Part shown: one piece after another, positions 1 to 5,188 of the stretch
How positions within the stretch are numbered: position 1 is the first letter of the stretch
Layout of the letters: every line of letters begins with the position of its first letter
Assembly (NCBI GenBank): GCA_015487335.1
Contig: WFPZ01000235.1
Coordinates: forward strand, 1 to 5,305
Source of the DNA: Paracoccaceae bacterium
GTDB taxonomy: Bacteria > Pseudomonadota > Alphaproteobacteria > Rhodobacterales > Rhodobacteraceae
DNA: 5,305 bases
Reading direction: 5' to 3'
The notes under the pieces: generated by a model
Database searches by the model: none
Told to the model about the DNA's origin: nothing
What the model saw: the letters and a program-made list of their open reading frames with translations, nothing else
Made by a program: the position numbers and the translations under genes

Positions 1-265
1 GCAGCACATGGCCGGCGTGGGTCTTGAGCCACTCCAGATTGTCGGGCTGCTGCATCATCAGCCCGGCGTGTTTCAGCGCGATCTCGGCCTCGGCAATGGC
101 GGTCGGCAGAAAGCCCTTGCCCTCGGGCGTATCCTTCCAGCCCTCGGTCACATGGCCCATGTGAACCTGCGCCATGTTCTGCGCCTGCGCCATGGCCGCG
201 CCACCGGCCGCAACCGCAGCCATGATCACGATGCCGGCAATCCGGCTCCTGACGTTCATTAACAT
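1..265 (-). CDS. Small exported protein of unknown function with HxxHV motifs (C-terminus cut by window edge)
   Basis: The frame is open from an ATG at 263-265 to the window edge, giving 88 residues with no stop, so it is 3'-truncated here. I chose this ATG because GAGGAG at 272-277 sits 6 bases upstream; an in-frame ATG at 257-259 is too far from it. Residues 1-29 look like a Sec signal peptide: Arg at 6 and 8, a hydrophobic Ala/Gly/Ile/Val stretch at about 9-24, and Ala-rich cleavage options near MAQAQ (25-29). The mature part has HMGHV at 35-39, a Gly-Trp-Lys-Asp-Thr-Pro segment at 42-47, an Ala/Glu-rich probable helix at 55-68, His66, and HAGHV at 83-87. The paired HxxHV motifs could bind metal or heme, but there is no CxxCH among the visible residues, so it is not an obvious c-type cytochrome. 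It follows the ligase gene on the same strand after a 147-base gap, so it may be a separate unit or the operon tail. I do not recognise the family with confidence. Confidence 0.8.
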   Translation of the reverse strand, partial: MLMNVRSRIAGIVIMAAVAAGGAAMAQAQNMAQVHMGHVTEGWKDTPEGKGFLPTAIAEAEIALKHAGLMMQQPDNLEWLKTHAGHVL

Positions 266-271
266 TGCTAG

Positions 272-277
272 CTCCTC
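272..277 (-). promoter_or_regulatory. Ribosome binding site deciding the start of the small exported protein
   Basis: On the minus strand this reads GAGGAG, 6 bases before the ATG at 265 and 12 bases before the second in-frame ATG at 259. The spacing favours the upstream start. Confidence 0.65.
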
Positions 278-295
278 ACGAAATTTTATTCCATT

Positions 296-312
296 CGTGC
301 ATGATCTGCACG
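296..312. promoter_or_regulatory. Perfect 6+6 dyad, possible operator
   Basis: CGTGCA at 296-301 and TGCACG at 307-312 are exact inverted repeats around a 5-base centre. The dyad lies in the gap before the small exported protein, about 30 bases upstream of its ATG, next to an AT-rich run (281-290). Position and symmetry fit a binding site for a dimeric regulator. No matching copy was noticed elsewhere in the window and I cannot name a regulator. Chance occurrence is possible. Confidence 0.25.
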
Positions 313-335
313 TAGAGGAGGAAAGGACTAGCACA

Positions 336-422
336 ATGAGAAAAAATGTCCTGCCGGTCGCGCAAAAGTTACCAGGCGGTGCGCCTCCGGCCCGCAAGCC
401 GATGGGCGACGTTCAGTCGTAG
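336..422 (+). CDS. Doubtful 28-codon plus-strand ORF with a good ribosome binding site
   Basis: An ATG at 336-338 opens 28 codons ending in TAG at 420-422. It is preceded by a purine-rich stretch at 314-327: AGGAGG (316-321) is 14 bases away and AAAGGA (322-327) is 8 bases away, the latter at normal spacing. The peptide starts MRKNVLPVAQK, is Pro/Gly/Ala-rich in its middle, and has no membrane segment or signal peptide. It is the only plausible plus-strand frame in the window. Its last 10 bases overlap the convergent end of the ligase gene. Evidence against it is a TTA codon, middling G/C at third positions compared with the neighbouring genes, and no clear promoter. It may simply be intergenic sequence. 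I do not recognise the peptide. Confidence 0.2.
   Translation: MRKNVLPVAQKLPGGAPPARKPMGDVQS
372..390 (-). terminator. Weak terminator-like hairpin after the ligase gene
   Basis: AGGCG at 374-378 and CGCCT at 382-386 pair around a 3-base loop; CC at 372-373 could add two pairs with GG at 389-390 across a bulge. Read on the minus strand, the stem is followed within a few bases by TTTT (365-368). It starts roughly 25 bases after the ligase stop codon at 413-415. The stem is short and the T run brief, so termination would probably be partial. Confidence 0.25.
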
Positions 423-1633
423 CTGCGCTGGTCGTCGATCACCTTTCCATCATTGGGCAGGCTTCCCGGCGCGACAAGCTCCACCCTGCCCTTCAGCTTG
501 AGGATCTCGCGCACGGCCGTCTCGTAGGCGGCCCGGTCGCCGCCTCTGGTCTCGATCTGCACCGTCATGACATCCATCTCGCCCTCGCGGGTGGCGATCA
601 CCCGGGCGCGCGCGACCTCGGGGAAGCGGGCCACCAGGTCCGCCACCTGCTCGGGGCGCACGAACATGCCCTTGATCTTCGTGGTCTGGTCGGCCCGGCC
701 CATCCAGCCCTTGATGCGCATGTTGGTGCGCCCGCAGGGCGACTGGCCGGGCAGCACCGCGGAAAGGTCGCCCGTGGCGAAGCGGATCAGCGGATAGTCG
801 GGGTTGAGCGTGGTGACCACCACCTCGCCCACCTCGCCCTCCGCGACCGGATCGCCGGTGCCGGGACGGACGATCTCGACGATCACGCCTTCATCGACGA
901 TCATGCCCTCCATGGCCTCGCTTTCATAGGCGATGTTGCCCAGATCGGCGGTCGCGTAGCATTGCAGACAGGAGATGCCGCGCTCGGCGTATTCCTGGCG
1001 CAGGCTGGGGAACAGCGCCCCGCCGCCGACGCCGGCGCGGGTGATGTTCAGCTTCACGCCCATCTCGTCGGCCTTGTCGAGAATCACCTTCAGGTAATCC
1101 GGCGTGCCGGCATAGGCGGTCACCCCCAGGTGGGCGGCGGCGCGCACCTGCAGCTCGGTCTGGCCGGTGCCGGCGGGGAACACCGTTGCGCCCACGGCGC
1201 GGGCGGCGCTTTCGAACATCATGCCTGCCGGGGTGAAATGGTAGGAAAAGCAGTTCTGCACCACATCGCCGCGGCGCACGCCGCAGGCATGGATGAAGCG
1301 CCCCAGACGCCACCAGTCGGGGGTGGTGCGCCCCGGCTCGTAGATAGGGCCGGGAGACTGGAAGACATGTTCGAAGCCGGCTGCACCATCGGCCGTGAAC
1401 CCGCCGAAGGGCGGGCGCGCCGCCTGGGCCTCCACAAGGGCCGACTTGCGCAAAACCGGAAGGGCGGCCAGGGCCTCGGCAGAGGTGATCGCCGCCGGGT
1501 CCACATCGGCCAGGGCCTCGGCATACCCGGGCAGCGCCCTGGCGCGGGCGATCTGTTCGGGCAGGGCGCGGGCGATGTCGGCGGCGCGCTCATCGGCCGA
1601 ACGGGTTTCAAGGCTGTCGTAGAAGCTGGTCAT
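413..1633 (-). CDS. Phenylacetate-CoA ligase (PaaK)-like adenylate-forming enzyme
   Basis: This 406-residue protein belongs to the AMP-forming acyl-CoA ligase/adenylation superfamily and most resembles the PaaK branch, whose members are usually slightly longer (about 430). Enzymes of this type activate a carboxylate with ATP and pass it to CoA in the cytoplasm. Visible core motifs, in order: a GAT-VFPAGTGQTELQV region at 148-163; AGTPDYL at 175-181; the A5-like motif CYATADLGN at 225-233, where Asp230 takes the usual Glu place; PLIRFATGDL at 281-290 (A7, ribose-binding Asp289); GRADQTTKIKG at 312-322 (A8 hinge); and NDGKVID at 394-400 with Lys397 in the place of the A10 catalytic lysine. The oddity is the phosphate-binding loop: where PaaK has SSGTTGK, this protein reads QSPGPIYEPG (92-101). 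I set the start at the ATG at 1631-1633, with AGGAGG 5 bases upstream; an in-frame ATG at 1687 lacks such a site. It lies 93 bases after livF, probably in the same operon, and likely activates the imported compound. Substrate unknown. Confidence 0.88.
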   Translation of the reverse strand: MTSFYDSLETRSADERAADIARALPEQIARARALPGYAEALADVDPAAITSAEALAALPVLRKSALVEAQAARPPFGGFTADGAAGFEHVFQSPGPIYEPGRTTPDWWRLGRFIHACGVRRGDVVQNCFSYHFTPAGMMFESAARAVGATVFPAGTGQTELQVRAAAHLGVTAYAGTPDYLKVILDKADEMGVKLNITRAGVGGGALFPSLRQEYAERGISCLQCYATADLGNIAYESEAMEGMIVDEGVIVEIVRPGTGDPVAEGEVGEVVVTTLNPDYPLIRFATGDLSAVLPGQSPCGRTNMRIKGWMGRADQTTKIKGMFVRPEQVADLVARFPEVARARVIATREGEMDVMTVQIETRGGDRAAYETAVREILKLKGRVELVAPGSLPNDGKVIDDQRSYD

Positions 1634-1638
1634 GTGGG

Positions 1639-1644
1639 CCTCCT
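1639..1644 (-). promoter_or_regulatory. Ribosome binding site deciding the ligase start
   Basis: AGGAGG on the minus strand lies 5 bases before the ATG at 1633. It supports the 406-residue form over an 18-residue longer one starting at 1687, whose extra residues (MQSGGVLPRPSAIEQEAH) resemble translated spacer. Confidence 0.75.
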
Positions 1645-1696
1645 GCTCGATGGCGGAGGGGCGGGGCAGCACCCCACCCGATTGCATGCGATGATA

Positions 1697-1713
1697 CCCG
1701 CCACGGCGGCGGG
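1697..1713 (-). repeat. GC hairpin in the livF-ligase gap
   Basis: CCCGCC at 1697-1702 pairs with GGCGGG at 1708-1713 around a 5-base loop, starting about 13 bases after the livF stop. No T run follows on the minus strand. It is more likely an mRNA 3'-end stabiliser or processing point than a terminator, and could be chance in GC-rich DNA. Confidence 0.35.
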
Positions 1714-1726
1714 CACGTGACTTCCG

Positions 1727-2563
1727 TCAACTCAGCCAGCGCTTGCGGCGGCGGTAGCTGCGCACATCGCGGAAGGACTTGCGGCCCTCCTCGCTGATCC
1801 CGAGGTAGAATTCCTTCACGTCCGGGTTCTCGCGCAGATCGGCCGCCGGGCCGTCCATCACCACCCGGCCGCTTTCGAGGATATAGCCGTAATGGGCGTA
1901 TTTCAGCGCCACGTTGGTGTTCTGCTCGGCCAGCAGGAAGGACACGCCCTCCTTTTCGTTGAGGTTCTTCACGATGTTGAAGATCTCTTCCACCAGCTGC
2001 GGGGCAAGCCCCATGGAGGGTTCGTCGAGCAGGATCGTCTCGGGCCGGCTCATCAGGGCGCGGCCGATGGCGATCATCTGCTGCTCGCCGCCCGAGGTGT
2101 AGCCCGCCAGGCTCTTGCGGCGGTCCTTCAGCCGGGGGAAATAGGAATAGACCATCTCCAGGTCCTTCTGGATGGCCGCATGGCCATCGCGGCGGGTGAA
2201 GGCACCGGTCAGCAGGTTTTCCTCCACGGTCAGGTGCTCGAAACAGTGCCGCCCCTCCATCACCTGGATGACGCCGCGGCGCACCAGCTCGGCGGGGTTC
2301 AGCTCGGCCACGGGCTCGCCCCGGTAGAGGATCTGCCCCTTGGTGACCTCGCCGCGCTCGGAATGCAGCAGGTTGGAGATCGCCTTGAGCGTGGTCGTCT
2401 TGCCTGCACCATTGCCGCCCAGAAGCGCAATGATACCGCCTTCGGGCACGCTGAGGCTGACGCCCTTGAGCACGAGGATCACGTGGTTGTAGATCACCTC
2501 GATGTTGTTGACCTGCAGGATTTCCTCGGCCTGCGACTGCTTTTCCTGGGCTTGTGCGCTCAT
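1727..2563 (-). CDS. livF: LivF-type ABC transporter ATP-binding protein
   Basis: This is one of the two cytoplasmic ATPases of a branched-chain-amino-acid-type (HAAT) importer; it hydrolyses ATP to drive uptake through the LivH/LivM pore. With the ATG at 2561-2563 it has 278 residues. Walker A is GGNGAGKT (49-56). The Q-loop segment is VMEGRHCF (101-108), matching LivF's PEGR pattern, with Glu at the usual Gln place. The signature is SGGEQQ (157-162), Walker B is ILLDEP (177-182), and AEQN (212-215) carries Gln at the H-loop place as LivF proteins typically do. It is about 40 residues longer than E. coli LivF, partly from an N-terminal Gln/Glu-rich lead and partly from a basic C-terminal tail (SYRRRKRW near the end). 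An in-frame TTG at 2579-2581 would add six residues. Neither start has a strong ribosome binding site; GGA about 9 bases before the ATG is the best candidate. The gene lies between the binding protein and the ligase. The ATPase assignment is secure; the substrate is not. Confidence 0.93.
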   Translation of the reverse strand: MSAQAQEKQSQAEEILQVNNIEVIYNHVILVLKGVSLSVPEGGIIALLGGNGAGKTTTLKAISNLLHSERGEVTKGQILYRGEPVAELNPAELVRRGVIQVMEGRHCFEHLTVEENLLTGAFTRRDGHAAIQKDLEMVYSYFPRLKDRRKSLAGYTSGGEQQMIAIGRALMSRPETILLDEPSMGLAPQLVEEIFNIVKNLNEKEGVSFLLAEQNTNVALKYAHYGYILESGRVVMDGPAADLRENPDVKEFYLGISEEGRKSFRDVRSYRRRKRWLS

Positions 2564-2594
2564 CGGTTCGGGTCCGGTCAATTGTGGTTGCCAT

Positions 2595-2607
2595 CGGCGG
2601 ATCGCCG
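2595..2607 (-). repeat. Small hairpin upstream of livF
   Basis: CGGCG at 2595-2599 pairs with CGCCG at 2603-2607 around a 3-base loop. It is the third hairpin in the gap between the binding-protein gene and livF and lies about 31 bases before the livF ATG, so it could also affect livF translation. Confidence 0.35.
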
Positions 2608-2619
2608 GGAAGGGGCGGA

Positions 2620-2639
2620 GCCGGCCCCGCGGGGCCGGC
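2620..2639 (-). repeat. Perfect 20-base GC palindrome between binding-protein gene and livF
   Basis: GCCGGCCCCG at 2620-2629 is followed directly by its exact reverse complement at 2630-2639. In RNA the inner bases would form the loop, leaving a very stable stem of about 8 pairs. With the hairpin at 2651-2672 it forms a tandem pair just after the binding-protein stop codon. No T run follows, so it fits attenuation or protection against 3' exonucleases better than a standard intrinsic terminator. Confidence 0.6.
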
Positions 2640-2650
2640 CCCCGGTTCGC

Positions 2651-2672
2651 GGATCACCCCGAGGGGTGATCC
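2651..2672 (-). terminator. Strong hairpin 7 bases after the binding-protein stop (attenuator or mRNA stabiliser)
   Basis: GGATCACCCC at 2651-2660 and GGGGTGATCC at 2663-2672 are perfect 10-base inverted repeats. C2650-G2673 extends the stem by one pair, followed by a G-T wobble and another C-G. It begins just past the TGA at 2680-2682. Read on the minus strand there is no T tract after it; a second GC palindrome follows instead. In binding-protein transport operons such structures commonly let the binding-protein mRNA outnumber that of the downstream genes. Calling it partial termination rather than stabilisation is inference. Confidence 0.5.
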
Positions 2673-2679
2673 GTGGCCG

Positions 2680-3987
2680 TCAGCCGTCGCACTCCTGGGT
2701 CTGCCAGTCGGGCTTGTCGGCGATGTACTTTTCGGCCGCTTCCTCGAGCATCTCGCGGACCAGATCGGTCATCGGCGGGATCTCGTCGGAAACACGCACC
2801 CACTTCTCGCCATCCCACTGCTGCAGGAAGATCGAGCCGCCGGAGCCGTGGTTCTTGCACGAAGCGATGATCGGAGCGGTAAAGCCCTCGAGCCCGAGCT
2901 CCTTCAGGCGCTCTTTCGTCAGCTTGAGGTTCTCGAGGCCGAGGCGCATGTCCTCGCCGGTGATCATCTTCTTGCCGGTCATCTCCTGGGCGGTGCGGAT
3001 CGCCTCGGCGACTACCACGGCGTTCAGCATGCCGCGGTTGTAGAGCACCTTGCCCACGTCGGAGCGATCGGCGACCTGGCTCTTGCCGGCATCGACCACG
3101 TACTTCAGGATGTCCTGAATGGCCGGGAAATCGGTGCCGTTGGCGGACATGGACGCCGCAAGATAGCCCTTGCCTGCCTGGCCGACCGGCTCGAGGTCGG
3201 CATTGGCGCCGGACCACCAGTTGCCGATGAAGCGGTCAAGCGGATAGCGGATCTTGGCCGCTTCCTTCACCGCGGTGGCGTTCATCGCGCCCCAGCCCCA
3301 CATGATCATCCAGTCGGGGCGCTCCTTGCGGACGTTGAGCCACTGCGAGGACTGGTTCTGCATCTCCTTCACGCCGACCGGGAACTTGACCACGGTAAAG
3401 CCCATCTCTTCGGCAAGCCGGTCCAGAAGCGGGATCGGCTCCTTGCCGTAGCCCACGTCAAGGTAGATGAAGCCGATCTTCTTGCCCTTGATGCCGCCGT
3501 CCTGGCTGTCGATGTACTTGATGATCGAGGACATCTGGTCCCAGTAGGTGGCCGGATAGTTGAACACCCAGGGGAACTTCTCGCCCACCGCCGCGGCCGA
3601 CAGGCCATAGCCCATGGACAGAACCGGAATCTTGTCCACCGGGGCCTTCGGGATCAGCTGCAGCGTGATGCCGGTGGAGTAGGGGTTGTAGACCAGCGCG
3701 CCCTTGCCCTTGGTGGCCTCGTAGCACTCCACCCCCTTCTGGGCGTTGTAGCCGGTTTCGCATTCCTCGACGGTAACCGGCACGCCGCCGATGCCGCCGT
3801 CACGCTCGTTGAGCATGGTGAAATAATCGGCAAAACCGTTCGCCACCGGGATGCCGTTGCCGGCGAACGGCCCGGTCCGGTAGCTCAGGGACGGCACGTA
3901 GAGCGATTCCTCGGCACTCGCGCTTCCCACCTGCAGCGTGGCTGCCATGGCGAGAATTGTCGCGCCTGTCGCAAGTTTTCTGAACAT
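2680..3987 (-). CDS. ABC transporter substrate-binding protein, branched-chain amino acid type
   Basis: This 435-residue periplasmic protein binds the transport substrate and delivers it to the LivH/LivM permease. Residues 1-25 form a typical Sec signal peptide (MFRKLATG, then a hydrophobic core, then SASA before Glu26). It has the type I periplasmic binding fold of the LivK/Peripla_BP_6 group: first strand LYVPSLSYRTGPFAGNG (29-45), NPYSTGITLQLIPKA (101-115), where Ser104/Thr105 match the usual ligand-contact region, and GKKIGFIYLDVGYGKE (168-183), the usual hinge-to-domain-2 strand. Four cysteines follow the signal: Cys76/Cys88 are spaced like the conserved disulfide of this fold, while Cys377 and Cys433 could form a second. 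It is longer than E. coli LivJ/LivK (about 370). The ATG has GGGAGG 7 bases upstream, fitting high expression. It is flanked by livM upstream and livF downstream, with hairpins on both sides. The neighbouring CoA ligase suggests an organic acid rather than an amino acid, but that is inference. Confidence 0.92.
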   Translation of the reverse strand: MFRKLATGATILAMAATLQVGSASAEESLYVPSLSYRTGPFAGNGIPVANGFADYFTMLNERDGGIGGVPVTVEECETGYNAQKGVECYEATKGKGALVYNPYSTGITLQLIPKAPVDKIPVLSMGYGLSAAAVGEKFPWVFNYPATYWDQMSSIIKYIDSQDGGIKGKKIGFIYLDVGYGKEPIPLLDRLAEEMGFTVVKFPVGVKEMQNQSSQWLNVRKERPDWMIMWGWGAMNATAVKEAAKIRYPLDRFIGNWWSGANADLEPVGQAGKGYLAASMSANGTDFPAIQDILKYVVDAGKSQVADRSDVGKVLYNRGMLNAVVVAEAIRTAQEMTGKKMITGEDMRLGLENLKLTKERLKELGLEGFTAPIIASCKNHGSGGSIFLQQWDGEKWVRVSDEIPPMTDLVREMLEEAAEKYIADKPDWQTQECDG

Positions 3988-3994
3988 TTCTGTT

Positions 3995-4000
3995 CCTCCC
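3995..4000 (-). promoter_or_regulatory. Strong ribosome binding site of the binding-protein gene
   Basis: GGGAGG on the minus strand lies 7 bases before the ATG at 3987. It is among the best Shine-Dalgarno matches in the window and fits the need for excess binding protein. Confidence 0.7.
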
Positions 4001-4007
4001 TAGTTTC

Positions 4008-4030
4008 GCGGCCGGCGGACGGTCGGCCGC
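4008..4030 (-). promoter_or_regulatory. Leader hairpin just upstream of the binding-protein ribosome binding site
   Basis: CGGCCGC at 4024-4030 and GCGGCCG at 4008-4014 are perfect 7-base inverted repeats around a 9-base loop. On the minus-strand transcript the stem ends 7 bases before GGGAGG. It could protect the 5' end of a processed binding-protein mRNA or influence translation. It does not cover the ribosome binding site itself. Confidence 0.35.
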
Positions 4031-4062
4031 TTCAATGTTGAAACCTCTTCTTTCTCGTGCGC

Positions 4063-4085
4063 TGCCGCCCGGCTTCAAGGCGGCA
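4063..4085 (-). repeat. Hairpin after livM
   Basis: TGCCGCC at 4063-4069 pairs with GGCGGCA at 4079-4085 around a 9-base loop, about 20 bases after the livM stop codon at 4106-4108. The minus-strand sequence after the stem is purine-rich rather than T-rich, so this is not a standard intrinsic terminator. It may mark an mRNA end or processing point that separates the permease message from that of the binding protein. Confidence 0.35.
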
Positions 4086-4105
4086 CCGTCAGTCCGCGCC
4101 GGCCC

Positions 4106-5182
4106 TCAGTAGGGGAAGGGCCATACGCGCAGTTTCTGCTTGGCGATCGCCCACAGACGGGCCAGGCCATGCGGCTCGATGATCAGGAAGATGACGATCA
4201 GCGCGCCGATGATCATGAAATTGATCTGCTCCACTGTCGAGGCATTGATGTCGAGGCCCATCGCCTTCGGCGTTGCGCGAATGATGATCGGCAGCATCCA
4301 GATGAAGGCCGCGCCCAGGAACGAGCCGACCAGCGAACCGAGCCCCCCCAGGATCACCATGAACAGGATCAGGAAGGAATGGTTCACGTCGAAGCTTTCC
4401 ACCTCGGCCGCGCCGAGCCAGAAGAAGACCATCAGCGCACCGGCCACCCCGGCGATGTAGGACGATACCGCGAAGGCCGAGAGCTTGGCGTGAAGCGGCC
4501 GCACCCCGATCAGCTCGGCCGCGATGTCCATGTCGCGGATCATCATCCAGGAGCGCCCGATCCGCCCGTGGATCAGGTTGGAGACGATCCAGGTCAGGAA
4601 GACGACGATGCTCAGCACCACCAGATAGCGCACGGTGGGCGTGGCCAAGGCGCCGGTGACGATGATTCCGAAGGCCTCGCGCTGGGGCACCTCGATGGCG
4701 CCGGAATCGTTGTAGTTGTAGAGCCACGGAATGCGGATGAAGGCCCACTCCAGGAAGAACTGCGCCGCCAATGTGGTGACCACCAGGTAGAACCCCTTGA
4801 TGCGAAGGCTCGGCAGACCGAAGATCATTCCGACCGCGGCGGCGAAGAAGCCCGAGAGCAGAATCAGAAGGATGATGTTGGTTTCCGGGAAATAGGTGGT
4901 CAGCTTGTAGGCGGAGTAGGCCCCGACCCCCATGAAGCCCCCGGTGCCCAGCGAGATCTGCCCGGTATACCCTGTCAGGATGTTCAGGCCGATGGCGGCC
5001 AGGGCGAACACCAGGAAGGGAATCATCATCGAGTTGATGAAGAAATCCGAACCGAACAGGGGTATGACGATGAAGGCGACGAACAGGTAGAAATAGATTG
5101 CGATCCTGTCCTGCAGGATCGGGAAGATCGCCGAGTCCTGCTTGTAGGAGGTCTTGAACTGTCCTGCTTCGCGATAGATCAT
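4106..5182 (-). CDS. livM: LivM-type ABC transporter permease
   Basis: This 358-residue inner-membrane protein would pair with LivH to form the transport channel of a HAAT importer (BPD_transp_2 family). Hydrophobic segments suggest about eight to nine membrane spans, near residues 26-46, 52-70, 80-93, 103-122, 130-148, 186-205, 234-256, 269-301 and 321-338. Family hallmarks include GYTGQISLGTGGFMGVGAY (71-89), the cytoplasmic loop IGRSWMMIRDMDIAAELIGV (208-227) that contacts the ATPases, LGGLGSLVGSFLGAAF (278-293) and EPHGL (336-340). The N-terminus has about 25 hydrophilic residues before the first span. The start ATG at 5180-5182 lies only 6 bases after the livH stop. Its ribosome binding site is weak, so translational coupling to livH is likely. 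The binding-protein gene follows after a 118-base gap with two hairpins. Length fits the usual 320-430 range of LivM proteins. The substrate cannot be read from the sequence. Confidence 0.92.
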   Translation of the reverse strand: MIYREAGQFKTSYKQDSAIFPILQDRIAIYFYLFVAFIVIPLFGSDFFINSMMIPFLVFALAAIGLNILTGYTGQISLGTGGFMGVGAYSAYKLTTYFPETNIILLILLSGFFAAAVGMIFGLPSLRIKGFYLVVTTLAAQFFLEWAFIRIPWLYNYNDSGAIEVPQREAFGIIVTGALATPTVRYLVVLSIVVFLTWIVSNLIHGRIGRSWMMIRDMDIAAELIGVRPLHAKLSAFAVSSYIAGVAGALMVFFWLGAAEVESFDVNHSFLILFMVILGGLGSLVGSFLGAAFIWMLPIIIRATPKAMGLDINASTVEQINFMIIGALIVIFLIIEPHGLARLWAIAKQKLRVWPFPY

Positions 5183-5188
5183 GGCTGC

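Noticed and set aside
283..288. TAAAAT as a -10 box for the leftmost gene
   Set aside because: A start point 6-8 bases downstream would fall inside the GAGGAG ribosome binding site, and the -35 position at normal spacing reads GTGCAG, a poor match.
1634..1687. N-terminal extension of the ligase from the ATG at 1687
   Set aside because: There is no ribosome binding site before it, while AGGAGG lies 5 bases before the ATG at 1633.
962..1720. Plus-strand open frame opposite the ligase gene (252 codons)
   Set aside because: Gly/Ala/Arg/His-rich antisense translation; the minus-strand ligase motifs account for this DNA.
2564..2581. Longer livF from a TTG start at 2581
   Set aside because: It adds six residues (MTGPEP) without a better ribosome binding site, and an ATG lies in frame just after. 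It is not excluded but is less likely.
1608..2657. Second minus-strand frame overlapping livF
   Set aside because: It is a shifted reading of livF, full of Arg/Pro/Gly, without ABC motifs.
1892..3043. Plus-strand open frame spanning livF, the hairpin gap and part of the binding-protein gene
   Set aside because: It crosses two well-supported minus-strand genes and the hairpin array and shows no recognisable domain.
2554..4041. Long open frame on the plus strand opposite the binding-protein gene (495 codons)
   Set aside because: Its product is His/Leu/Gly/Arg-rich low-complexity sequence with no family features. The opposite strand encodes an unmistakable binding protein, and long antisense frames are expected in GC-rich coding DNA.
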